Below, in pieces: positions 1-11,066 of a stretch of 64,000 bases of DNA. The position numbers and the translations under genes are program-made. Origin of the DNA: Lanius collurio (taxonomy: Eukaryota > Chordata > Aves > Passeriformes > Laniidae). The notes beneath the pieces were generated by a model that saw nothing but the letters and a program-made list of their open reading frames with translations, searched no databases and was not told the DNA's origin. The stretch lies in the NCBI GenBank assembly GCA_020086605.1, contig JACBWW010000003.1:59011923-59075922 (forward strand), given 5' to 3'. Each line of letters begins with the position of its first letter. Positions within the stretch are counted from its first letter, which is position 1.

Positions 1-3000
1 AAACTGTAAGATTCCTTCTTTCAGAGTGAAGGACTTTTTATAACCATAGTTACCTCTTTTATGCAATTACAACATGATTGTGATCGAGAGAAGTGAAGGG
101 GAGTAAATGTGCATTGGTTTCCAAGGCAGAGTGGAACTCACTGAGGGCCATAAGAAAGAAAGAAAATAGAAACAGGAAAAATTAATAATCAGAAAAATAC
201 AAAAGGAGTTCTAAACCTGGGCAGAAAGTTTTGACTGGAAACAGGGGGAGAGGAGGGAATGGGAAATCATGGCTCAGTTACCTGATCCATAAGGGCAGAT
301 GGAGCAAGTAGATGTGACTAGAAACCAAAATTAGCTTGTGAACTAGGGGAGATTCAAGCCTTCACTAAGATATAAATGGCAAGGATCAAACTTTGATACA
401 GCAGTGCATGGTTGTGACTTTGAGTGCCTGAAAAACCTGACATTTGGATCATACAATGTTCTGTAGCATTCTGAATGTACCTGACATGGATATGCTACTT
501 TTCCTGAAAGGCCTGATTGTGGTTCCTGCTCCTTCTCAGAGAAAACTCACAATCTTCAACAAGTATTAGCCTTTTCATAAAACTCTGCTTCTCTGAATTT
601 ACTCCCAGGATTAAGGACTGTAAATCCACTGTACCAGGGACTGTTTTGCCCAGATGCTCAGCAGTAGATATAGACGTTTTCCATGTAGGTCATTGAGCTG
701 GATCTGCTCCAGGTCAGTAGTGGTTAAAGGTAAATGTTGTTTCATTACAAAAACCTAAAGTGGATTCCAATAAAACATTAAATGAGCAATTACTATTTCA
801 CCTAATTTCTTATGTTAAGTTTAAAATGTCTTGAAAATGTCATGACACAGAGGTTATTATCTTAAAGACCAACTCTCATTAATCCATGGTAATGGTGGGT
901 TTGGATATTTGGTTAACAGAAGGAACTGGTGATGTGGGTACAAGTAGCAAAGGCATCCATCTGGCTCTGTACAGTCAGTCTGTGTCCTGCAGGACTCATT
1001 AGCTCTCTGCTGCAGCCCTGAAAGGCTTGGATTAATCCTTGTAAAGCCTCTGGTTACTCCAGTCTCCTGCAGTCCCAAAGAAGGGTGAAGGGGGTTTTGT
1101 ACCACAGCACAAACATACAGAGCCTGTTCCTTGCTGCTTTCCAGAGGAAATGCTGGGAAGGCAGTGCAGAAGGACCACTGCTGCTCAGCATTTGACCTGC
1201 CTCTACAGAAACCCAGCCTGGATCGAGCGCTGGAGATTTTCTTGTAGTCCCTCACAGCTGCAGGTGCCTGCAGCAGACCCTGCAAGGAGCATGGCTGTCC
1301 TTGGGCAGGCTAAGGGACCTGGCAAGGGACTGTCACTGGCAGCAGCATTGGAGAACAGCTCAGGGATGTGACCATGGAAGGGGTGCTTGGCCGTATGACA
1401 GCAACAGAATGATTTAGTGATCACAAACTGATTTGCAATGGACAAACCACCATCACCACACCCAGCAACAGTTTTCTCCCAGGCTGGCCCACAGAAGTTG
1501 TTTTTAATGACAAAAAGATGTCCATTTTTCACCAACAGCTGTTGATTATCATACTTCCAAAAGTGGACAAGCCTCTCATCTTAAGAAGAGGTGAAGAGCA
1601 CAGGAGAGGAAGGGAATCTCTGTGGTTCAGTGCTCTCCTGCTTGAATCCACAGCCCCTGGCTGCTGACAAAACAGGATATTGCAGCTCCTTTAGAGCTGT
1701 TCATTGTGCTTGTGCCAGTTCCTAATCCATGGATCACTGACAGGATGGAGCATAATGTCAGCCTCAGAGCCCCTTATATTTTTAGTTGTCAGGTTGAACA
1801 CTGGGAGAAGCTCATCAGCAGAAACTCACTCACTGCAGTGCTACTTTTATGCATGTTCATGGAGCCTTTGTGATCTTTCATAACACAAAGGTACAACATA
1901 CACTACTGCAGATTTTTCTAATTGCAGAGGCCAAATTACCAAGTATAATGAAGCAAAACTATTTCATTTTTAGCTAATTTCTGAGCTAAAATGTTACAAC
2001 TACAAGACCATTAGAGATTCAGAGTACTTTTTTTGTTCCTTTCCTTAACATCTCATTAGAAAATACATTTTTAAAAGGGTGCTTACCCTTGCTATGCACC
2101 ATTACAACTTTTCTAATAGATCTCACTTCTAAGCACATTATTGTTTATAGATGAAGAGATATGAAATAGAATCCAGAAGGTCATCTGAACAGCATCCTGT
2201 CCAGGATGCATCTTAAAAGAGCAGGAGCCAGAGCATAAGTTTAATCATGCTTATATCCACATTAAAAATTTCAGCAGTAAATTTCACATGTACTACACTG
2301 CTCTTTACATGTGCAATAGAGAAGTGGGTAAAGTTGTCAGCTCTGTGATGAAATGAGAGGCAAGTTGAAATTTGATTTATGACCCGTCAGGTAACAACAA
2401 GTTCTAAGTGGGGTTTTATTGTCAAAGCATTGATGGGCTTGTCTTGTTACTGGCTAAAAGAAAAAAGATTCCTCCCTACCTTTCCTCCACTTAAAAGAAG
2501 TTCAAAAGGGGAAAGCTGTAGCTTTTTCCTCAGCAGACAGAAGTTGGAATGGAGAACTTTTATGGAGGTCAGGATGACTGCACAACTCAGTGAAATGAAC
2601 TCACCCACCACCATTGTCTGATTCATTGTCGCTTATTTCTCTTGTGTCTGAGCTTGTCCCTTAAGATGACAGCCGTGATGACAACATCTTGAGAGCCACT
2701 CCAAAGTAATTTAAAGCAGTATATAATTACTGTGGGGCTGGAAGCTCCCAGTTTACAAAGCAATAGCAGCTGTATGAGTTCTGGCTCATCTAACAGCATG
2801 AGCTCTGCAAGCTTCTCCAGCCTCTTTTGCAAGCTTACCCACTGGATCACAAAACAATTCATTTGGGCTCTATAGGCTCTGGGGCTCAGTTGTTTCTGAA
2901 GAACTGCAGCATTCCTCCAAGGACAAGGAGTTGGCAGTCAGTGCCACCAAAGCAAACAGTGAAAGGCACAGGATGGGCATTAGCAGGGTGTGTGGGGAGC

Positions 3001-3495
3001 AGTAGAAGGCACAGCACAGCCTCCTCACACTAAGCAAAACCTGGTGCTAGAGGGATCAGCTCTAATGGGGAGCTGGCTCAGTCTCTCACTTTGCTGAGGG
3101 GATTGTCAGGTTCCAGACAGCTTTGCCAGACATTCACAATGGTTCAGGCCAATATCCAGATTCAAAAATCCTTCTTTATGCGCACCTTGATTTATGTTTC
3201 ACCAACACTGCTATCTATGCCACGTGCTTAATACCAGCATTTTGGACCCAGCTCAGCATGTGCCACATAGTCCATTAGAAAACAATAACCTTTGGCCATC
3301 ATGTCCTTAATAAGGCTTCAGTTTCCTCTGGATTGTTTTCTTTGGGGTAATGGGACAAGCATGAGTTACTGGAGATGTGCTTTGAAGTGATGCTGATAAA
3401 CAGTGACTACTTTTGTGGCCCCTACCTAATTAACTTTGAAAATTATTTTGTTATTACTTGACATTATCTAGTCTCTCCCTCAAAACTCTCATCCA

Positions 3496-3519
3496 ATATA
3501 CACTTAATAAAGTGTATAT
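3496..3519. repeat. Short perfect hairpin, AT-rich
   Basis: Arm atatacactt (3496-3505) and its exact reverse complement (3510-3519) flank a four-base loop. The right arm also overlaps a 14-base palindrome at 3511-3524. In AT-rich DNA this is probably a chance or slippage product. Confidence 0.5.
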
Positions 3520-4519
3520 ACACTTCCTCCATGCATGTACATTACTCAAATAAGTTTTAACAAGTACTCAATATTGACGAGTTAAGAGGTGACGATTGAT
3601 TAATAAATAAACAGATGGTTTTTCTCCAGAAGTTATATCCAGAATTCAATAACTTTGGAAGAGAATCAGATTTAATGATCAAGTAAATTATTAGACCTGG
3701 AAAACAAATCACCACAAAAACCCACTCACTTGTTAAATATTTCAGAAAACTCAACACAAAGTAGTGTTCCAATATCCTGTTTCTGTATTCTGACTAAGCT
3801 GATTTTCATGTTTTGCTAATGCTCATCTGTGGTATCTCTGAGCTGTGAAACAGAACACCTCCAAGCTCAGGAAGCCATACATGCTGCACTTGCTAAATCT
3901 GATTCCCTATACAGTCACTGGCTGAAACAATGAGGGTCCAACCACTGCCTTCAGCAGGAACAAAGCCATCCTGGTTGGATTTGTCTTACATGAAAAGAAA
4001 ACCCAAACTACACAGTCAGCCTTGCAATATGAAAAATCCCAGCCTGTAAATACAGTTAATGCAGTTACATATCTCAGATCTTAAAATATCAGAAGATAAA
4101 AACTAAGATTTTTTTTTTTAATCTGTTTGGTTGATACACAGAAGTGCTGTCCAAGGCAGATGCCTCACAATCACAGAGCTCAGTGTGATCTGTCTGGGCT
4201 GTGCCTGCATGGACAGAAGGGATTGTGCAAAAAGATCCTATGCAAAAAATGTCTGTACCTATGGCACCATTTCCCATTACTGACACAACAACACAGTTCC
4301 TACGTGGGCCCTGTGATTCAAGGGAGAAACCCCCTATTGTGCTGGTGAGACCTCACATTAATGGGGAAAATGTCAGGGTACAATAACAGCGAAGCTCTTT
4401 GATGCTCTTCAATGAGCTATAATTACTACATTGTCTAGAAAAGTAGATCAATTAACAGAGATACATGCATGGGGGATTATTGTGGTAAAGAACACTCTCC
4501 TTCTAATGACTTTCTACAG

Positions 4520-4579
4520 AAAGTTTTACTCAGAGGGGATTTCAAACATATTAAATGCTGGGCAAAGAGAGCACTGCAG
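4520..4579 (+). other. Candidate internal exon (60 bases)
   Basis: A pyrimidine-rich stretch with a branch-point-like ctaatgac ends in tttctacag at 4519. The 60 bases that follow stop exactly at a consensus donor, gcag then gtaagg, at 4580. Two of the three frames are open through the segment: one starts KVLLRGDF and is in phase 0 at both ends, the other reads KFYSEGISNILNAG. I recognise no protein family. Pseudo-exons of this quality are common in vertebrate DNA, so this is only a candidate; conservation or RNA evidence is absent here. Confidence 0.2.
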
Positions 4580-4801
4580 GTAAGGTTCAGCTGTGTTACT
4601 GAATTTTGAAAGAACATTTTATATTACTGGAACATTTAGAAACAATTCAAGCAGAGATAATAAATGTTTAATGATTGTCAATAAATGGTTGGTCAGTGGT
4701 TGTGACAGTTAATCTAAAACATCACAGGCTTGCCAATGTGATGGGATTGTACCATGTATAAAGTACAGTTACTTCTGTTATCAACAAGCTTTTAACACCT
4801 C

Positions 4802-4820
4802 TTTTTTTTTTTTTTTTTTT
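4802..4820. repeat. T19 homopolymer
   Basis: Nineteen consecutive T. It is followed by ctttaaccttttccag, so the whole also resembles a strong polypyrimidine tract plus acceptor ending at 4836. The sequence after it shows no convincing coding frame. It could alternatively be the poly(A) tail of a minus-strand retrocopy. Confidence 0.9.
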
Positions 4821-5471
4821 CTTTAACCTTTTCCAGCTATTTATAAAGACAGAAGAAAATTAATTGGAAAAAAAAAGGAAGGATTAATGGATCCTGTTCT
4901 ATCTACTGCAAAGGTACAATGTTTTTGAACCAGAGGTTAGAGTCACATCAGTGATGTACTGGTCTGGTATGTGAGGAAGAAGGGCAGCTGAAGCAGACAC
5001 TGGTTATTAATCCTCAGATGACTTTTTCAGTTTGCATTGGACTGTTTACAATTGTGGTCGCTCCAGCTTAGTCCAAGACAGATTTCTACCTGCAGCATTA
5101 TGGACCTCCCTACAACCTACCTTCTCCTCCCTGCACATTCCACCTTCCTTGCTTGCAAGCAAGATCACAGCTACCCTCCACTATTGCAAGAATGGACTCT
5201 CAATCAATCCCCACCAAAGCAATACATCTAAAGCCACCACATTCCTTCATGGCTGGGAAGTATGGTCATTGTCAGCCTTTATTTAGCTATAAAAGTGATT
5301 CACTCTCCCTGCTATACTGCTGACCTTTCCAGAATTACACCCACAGCTCACCCTGAAGCCAATAAACTCTTGGTGCAAAGGGAAATAAACCTGCCTTAGC
5401 CCATTGCAGGACGTTCTAATTATCTAATTGACAAAGAGCTCTTCCCTGGGCTTTCCCCAAGCAGCCCAAAT

Positions 5472-5871
5472 NNNNNNNNNNNNNNNNNNNNNNNNNNNNN
5501 NNNNNNNNNNNNNNNNNNNNNNNNNNNNNNNNNNNNNNNNNNNNNNNNNNNNNNNNNNNNNNNNNNNNNNNNNNNNNNNNNNNNNNNNNNNNNNNNNNNN
5601 NNNNNNNNNNNNNNNNNNNNNNNNNNNNNNNNNNNNNNNNNNNNNNNNNNNNNNNNNNNNNNNNNNNNNNNNNNNNNNNNNNNNNNNNNNNNNNNNNNNN
5701 NNNNNNNNNNNNNNNNNNNNNNNNNNNNNNNNNNNNNNNNNNNNNNNNNNNNNNNNNNNNNNNNNNNNNNNNNNNNNNNNNNNNNNNNNNNNNNNNNNNN
5801 NNNNNNNNNNNNNNNNNNNNNNNNNNNNNNNNNNNNNNNNNNNNNNNNNNNNNNNNNNNNNNNNNNNNNNN
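5472..5871. other. Assembly gap (400 N)
   Basis: An uninterrupted run of 400 undetermined bases lies between cccaaat and gttcctctc. The round length may be an estimated gap size. No feature can be called inside, and open frames crossing it are artefacts. Confidence 0.98.
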
Positions 5872-6466
5872 GTTCCTCTCTAGGATATATGTCCCATTTC
5901 TACACTGACTCAGGGATAGAAAGCCAGGCAGAGCTGATGAAGAGATGAGCATGGGATCTCTACCCTGTTAGCACCTATCCCTGTTAAAATGGCTGTAACA
6001 AGGCTGGAGAGAAGCCCTGGGTTACAGCCATGTCCCACACTCCTTGCTCAGATTACCCAGTTGCTTCCTTCTTTGATGCATGAGTTAGGATATCACCCTG
6101 CTGTGTACTGGTCTTGCTTCACTACACAGTGGGGACAACTGCACAGAGAAACCTTCTGTACATGTCAGGCATCAGCAAAAGTTATCAAATGCAATAGGAA
6201 GGAGTGTCTGAGAAATATGTCAGCCATAGAGATCCTTCTCTCCCACTGTAAGGCAAACTGCACTCACTGAAAGCCACCAGCCTTGGAAGCATAAAAGTAA
6301 CTAATGATGCTGAGTAGGAATTTGAGGAGTCCTGGGTTTCAGCCTCATTTGCTGATCAGTTCACCTAAATGACTTACCAAAAGCTCAAAAAGAAAGGGAA
6401 AACTTTAAAAAACAGCTTCTAGAAGTACATGTGTTGTTGGAGCTTGTGGCTAGGTCTCCTGCCAGG

Positions 6467-6652
6467 ATGGCTCTTCACCTGTCACCTTGCCTTGCTTTGC
6501 CCTTCTTTTTTCTGACCTATGCTTTATGCCAAAACCAAGTTCTGTGCCTTAAACGGGAAAGTCAGCAATGGAATCTAAAGACCCCTATACCAGCAGGAAG
6601 GTATGTGCCCATTAATCCCATTAATTTGTGCATCAGCTGTGGGAAAGAATGA
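6467..6652 (+). other. Candidate small secreted ORF or first exon
   Basis: The ATG at 6467 sits in a good Kozak context (gccaggATGG: A at -3, G at +4) and opens 61 codons to a TGA at 6650. The first 20 residues look like a signal peptide. They have the hydrophobic core LALPFFFLTYALC, and cleavage after ALC would leave QNQVLCLKRES at the mature N terminus. A strong donor (aag then gtatgt) falls at 6600/6601, so it could be the first coding exon of a secreted or membrane protein, ending in phase 2. No family was recognised. No promoter or CpG island is visible upstream, and a 61-codon frame is easily obtained by chance. Confidence 0.2.
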
Positions 6653-7195
6653 TTGGCTTTGATAAACAAATAGAATAAGCCACAGTCTCTGAGGACAGTG
6701 TATGCTAAATAAGCTTCCTCAAATTTTCAGATTTCTTGGAATGAAGGTTCAGATTCATAAAGGCATTTCACCGCCTGAACCCATTGAAATTGATGGGAGA
6801 CCAGAGCAATGGTGTTTTGGGAATCTTGGCCAATGTGCCTGAACTCCAGTCCAGCAGCCAAGGACTTAAGGCAATGGCAAACTTCCCACAAAGATCAGGG
6901 GAACAGGCTTCAAGAGACTGTTATTGTTAAAATCTGGTGTTAAGATAACTCCTCAGCTGAAATAAATCATTCCAGGACTGCAGAAGTCAGTGGATCTTGT
7001 ACATATGAAACTAGAAGGGACTTATTCCATTTCTGTCACTGTTTTGTGAGTTGCCTCTCACGTTTTTTTTAACAGGACTCTGTTGGCAGAGACCACAGCA
7101 GTGGCCTGTTGGGCTATTCCTGGGAAGAGTGAGACAGGTGGAGTAATCTTTGTGCATCTTCCTCATCACAACACATTCCCATGAAAAGGGAACTG

Positions 7196-7227
7196 CCACT
7201 AGATGATCTTTAAGGTCTCTTCCAAGA
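7196..7227 (+). mobile_element. CR1-like 3' fragment (short)
   Basis: The segment actagatgatctttaagg, continuing into tctcttccaa, matches the near-terminal block of many avian CR1 LINEs, read toward their 3' end. The usual upstream part and the terminal ATTCTATGA repeats are missing, so the assignment rests on about 30 bases. An (AG)7 tract follows directly. Confidence 0.45.
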
Positions 7228-7237
7228 GAAGCAGGAC

Positions 7238-7251
7238 AGAGAGAGAGAGAG
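7238..7251. repeat. (AG)7 microsatellite
   Basis: Seven AG units directly after the CR1-like fragment. Confidence 0.9.
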
Positions 7252-10200
7252 GTCTGAGGTACCCTCACATTTGCTGAAGCCTCCAAGACATTAGAATATT
7301 CCAATAGACACTTTCTAAAAGTGGATCAGTAAGTAAGAAGCTAAAAATTCAGCTAAACATGGTGCCAGGTTGTAGCATGCCTCCCCATCAGTCTCCATGC
7401 AGAAGATTAGGTAATCAGCTTTTAAATATTTTTTTTGCTGTGAATTTCAAGCATTTCCTCAGCGTGCTGAAATGTGCCAAGGATTGTGGCTTTTGATATT
7501 TAAGCCAAAACTCAATAATCTGTTGACCTGTCAAATATTATATTCCTAGTATTTAATAATAATTTTTTAAATCCTGTAAAAGTCAGTTCAGAAAATATTC
7601 CTGTTAAACAGACACCAGTGGTTGCTTTAAATCCTTCACTTAATGCCTGTGTGGAAGAGAGTAAGAGATAAGACCAAAGCCTACACATCCTTTGAGCACT
7701 GTGATCAAAGTACATAAAAGATACCTCAGCAGAAGTATTTTGCTGTCAAAATGCAGCTTTCACCCTAAAGCTCTCACAATGCATCACTGGAGAAACTACT
7801 GAAGCACTTCTTTCAAACAGCAGCCTCTTGTGATGAAGCACATACAAAACCCCCCCAAACACCAGCAGAAGTCTGACCAGCTGGTACCAAGGGGCTGTGG
7901 ATCAGATTGCTTATGGCCTGATTTGACCCTTCATTTGAAATTTTTGTAAGGAAGATATGTGTCATTAGTCCTATAAATAAGAAGAGTTCTGCCCTGGCAA
8001 TGTGATGTTCCTGCACTGGGACAGTCAGTTTGTGTCACCAATCAATGATGTCGAGCTGCACCAGCACTCCCATGGATTAACTGAGTCTTTCAGACCTGAG
8101 TTACAGGATAGATGAACTTCAAAAGACTCCTAAATTGCCGTTCCCATCACTGAATGTATCTGTGGATATACACACAAATAATGTGATGGTGACAAACCTC
8201 CTTGTATCCCTAAGTAAATTGTTATTTAAGATTTTTAATTTTTTTTTTTAAGATCTTAACACATTGGAGCTGAACTGGGGACTGAAGAAATTGGAGTCTT
8301 TTAAAATCTACACTAATAGGTAGCAGAATAATAACTTCAGTTTGCTGGGTTATCTAGAAAGGAAGATGGGCCTTAGGTAACAGTCCCCATCATTGCTGAA
8401 CTCACAAACACAACCACATGATCCTACTGAAGAGGTAATCAGGAAGGAAAACTGACAATATACAATATGATCTTGGTTAATAGAAACATGTTGGCCAAAT
8501 TTTGTATTTCAAACTTTGTTAATAAATAAATTTAAATGACCTACTTATTTGGAAGAAGATGGCATCTTAAATAGTTTCCACTTTGATTAATCAAGGTAGC
8601 AATTAGTAAAACTGATGTCTTGTTGAATTAGCAGGGACTTAGAATGAGTTACATTTGTGCTGGGGAAGTGGTTGTGATTTGTGGTTTTAGAATAAATAGG
8701 AAAAGAAGTTCCTGAGGGATCCAATGAGGGCAAAAATTTAATGCCTGTGTACTAGAAATGCAAATCAAGTCCTAAGCCAAGAACATGGACCAGTGTGCTA
8801 CTGTCTTCTGCCAAATGCAATAAAGCTTGGACAGAAAAGTGTCCCAAAACTGTCCACGTTTTGAAATGTCATTACTTCTGAGATCTGTAATGCCCACATA
8901 CGTGCCCAGAATAGCCAGAATCGAGGAAGGAAGGCAAGCTAAGACAGAACATATTTGAAGTGTGTTCTTCATTTTGTTTGGTTTCCTTATCTTTCTTGTG
9001 TGCTGTTCACTACTGGCTGGGCATTGTTTCTCTCTAGAGTGGCTCAGTCTCTCTGCCCAAAAGGTGTGTGACCTCTCACCTCCCCAGAGAGGAGCCTTGT
9101 CCTTGGCTCAGACAGAAAACCACGGTGTGCTCCAATGAGAAAACTGGCTCAGAGTACACAGCTGATGGACACTTAGCACCTTCCCCCAAAATAAGCACCC
9201 TAAAACGTGAACATTTGCTTTCCTTGAGCATATCATGGCTGTTAATATCAAGATGGAAAACAAAGGAGCAATATAGGGAAACAATAAGTAGACTTACAAT
9301 GTCTAGCTGAGCAGAGAATAGGGTTATTTATCTCAGAGAACAGCACACCAAAGTGAAATCAACCCTGTGGGCAGTGCACCAAACCCTCCTTCAGAGCAGC
9401 ACCCCACAAGAAGTAACCCCCAGCTGGGCTCCACAGAGGAGCTTGCTTACCCTGACAGTAGGTGGAAACCCAAAATTTTAAGCTTCTTGCTTCCTCTTAT
9501 GCTCTTTGAGGTCCCTGAGAGGGAAGAACAAGAGCAAAATTAATTATGATATGCTGATCATTCTTCCTTTTTGGCTAGGGGTGTTCCTTCACACCCTGTC
9601 TTGTTTTTCTGATGCTTTCAGGTACCAGACTCCATTCAGCACTGCTTCAAGGGATTCAAGCACAGTCCAGCCAGTCAACCCTCAATCACTGCAACATTTT
9701 TAACACCTCTCACATCTACCCTGCCCCACTGGTAGAGTGAGACTTCTGAAGTACTCTGACAAGTTTCCAGTGCAGAGTACCACGACCTCTAGCTCTCACC
9801 CTTAGCCAGCCCTTTCTGTGGCACTGGCTGAACCTCTTGGCACCTTAGTCTTGGGCACTCAGGTCAAAGTCACCTCACCTTCTTTTAACTCTAGCAGGAG
9901 GTTGTAAAGCTGCTCTGAAATAAGATGTGGCCCAAAAGAAAGGATGAAAAAACCAGTAATTCCTTGCTGTTCAAGGGAATAAAACCAGCAATGCTGTGGG
10001 GTTTGGACGTCTTCCATCTGCCAGTCACAGAGCAAAGTCCCCCAGTGACCAAAGAGGCATTAATTGATGTCTCCAGCTCTGCAGGAGCCACTTAGTTGTT
10101 CCTCTCTGTGCTCTGGGAGCTTTGGTTGCTCCCTCCAGTTTGCCCTTTCGATGCTCCCTCAGGGTTTTCATTAGTAGAAGTTCAGAGATGCTGCTGCCAT

Positions 10201-10601
10201 TAGAAGTCTGTTTTCTCCAGACAGCTCCTGATGATTCAGTAGCTATATCTATACTAGTCTACAAAAGGATCAGGGTTCATTAACTGCCCCTCGTGTAAGG
10301 ATGTAAAGAGCACAGATGACTGTCCCAAACACCATCAAGGCCACAGAAGGAACTTGCCATAAGATAAGCCACCACAGCAGGAACTTGAGTAAGCACAGAA
10401 GGGAGGAGTTTCTAACAGTGAGGCATGAATTCCAGACCTGGGGAAGCCAAGATCTGGTGAGTGCATCCTGGTTAATGCATCTGGACAGAAATTCCCACTG
10501 TGGCAAAGTGTGGGAAAGGAAGCAACTGCTCCTACACATATCACCCCAAGGTATGGGGACAGTTTCTACAACCACCCTGGGGATACCCAGAACTAGACCT
10601 G

Positions 10602-10607
10602 TATAAA
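10602..10607 (+). promoter_or_regulatory. TATA box of the LTR
   Basis: tataaa inside the U3-like part of the LTR, about 180 bases before the aataaa signal. It would be the retroviral promoter; whether it is still active cannot be seen. Confidence 0.5.
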
Positions 10608-10782
10608 TGTGACAGCCCCAGAAGAACAACTCCAGAACCCCCACCACCAAGAAGCCCAGGGTGAAGCAGATGCAATGGGATACCACTGGATCCATGGATG
10701 ATGACTCTATTTTGCTTGATCACTCTCTCTTTCTCTTAGTTTTTCTATCTCTTTCTATCTCTTTTCCTCAGATTCATAGTTA

Positions 10783-10788
10783 AATAAA
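10783..10788 (+). promoter_or_regulatory. LTR polyadenylation signal
   Basis: aataaa placed after the pyrimidine-rich block and about 50 bases before the GGGGCA end of the LTR, as expected for the R region. Confidence 0.5.
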
Positions 10789-10897
10789 ATCCATGCTATT
10801 GACTTTAGGATATGGTCTCGTTTGCACTTTAATTGGGGCAGAGGCATCTCTATCTAATGGGTCCTTGGCCAGCATTGCATGGTTACACCACTGCATT

Positions 10898-11066
10898 ACA
10901 GGCTGCCCAGAGAGGGTGTGGAGTCTCTCCTGCACTGGAGACATTCCAGAACCACCTGGAAACAATCCTGTGCCATGTGCTCTGGGGCAACCCTGTTCAA
11001 GCAGAGAGGTTGGACCAGGTGACCCACAGTGGTCCCTTCCAACCTGACCCATTCTGGGATTCTGTG
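10898..11066 (+). mobile_element. CR1 LINE, 3' end
   Basis: It begins at the conserved ggctgcccagagag block and runs through the block in which a roughly 170-base 3' region ends ggtcccttccaacctgaccc and attctgggattctgtg. This matches the CR1 subfamilies whose tails read 'gtggagtctc...cctggaaac'. The element is 5'-truncated, typical of CR1 target-primed insertion. It starts only about 57 bases after the LTR end, so the LTR and CR1 are effectively adjacent. Confidence 0.9.

Larger units (their letters stand above)
1..5471. other. Unique non-coding DNA, left arm
   Basis: No recognisable gene or interspersed repeat was found here apart from the sites listed separately. The 142-residue reverse frame at 857-1285 and an open reverse frame from about 2950 to 2623 have no family resemblance I recognise. 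A weak exon-shaped segment on the minus strand (282-342) has a donor-like and an acceptor-like edge but nothing else. Short T and A tracts occur at 4109-4119 and 4802-4820. The stretch is best read as intergenic or intronic. Confidence 0.6.
5872..10284. other. Unique non-coding DNA between gap and LTR
   Basis: No known gene family is visible in any frame. It contains the signal-peptide-like ORF at 6467, a short CR1-like tail at 7196, an (AG)7 tract and a T tract near 8241. The remainder shows nothing beyond ordinary AT-leaning avian sequence. Confidence 0.6.
10285..10840 (+). mobile_element. Solitary LTR of an avian endogenous retrovirus (ERVL-like)
   Basis: The segment is bounded by TGCCCC at 10285 and its inverse GGGGCA at 10840, the canonical TG...CA ends of an LTR. 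It contains a TATA-like box (gtataaatg, 10601-10609), then a long pyrimidine tract, then a polyadenylation signal aataaa at 10783-10788, which is the U3-R-U5 order on the + strand. No gag, pol or env remnant was recognised on either side, so this looks like a solo LTR left by recombination. No clear target-site duplication was found, so one boundary may be off by some tens of bases. The subfamily is from general impression of passerine ERVL LTRs, not a search. Confidence 0.7.

Noticed and set aside
857..1285. 142-residue reverse open frame
   Set aside because: No motif, no splice context and within the length expected by chance for 64 kb.
2623..2950. About 109 codons open on the minus strand, Leu-rich (contains KLAELMLLDEP)
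   Set aside because: Looks protein-like by composition but has no clean acceptor or donor and no family resemblance.
5416..5952. Open frames on both strands spanning the N run
   Set aside because: Undetermined bases were read through; the frames are artefacts.
10270..10695. 141-residue reverse open frame with hydrophobic stretches
   Set aside because: Lies antisense across the LTR; no retroviral or host protein motif.
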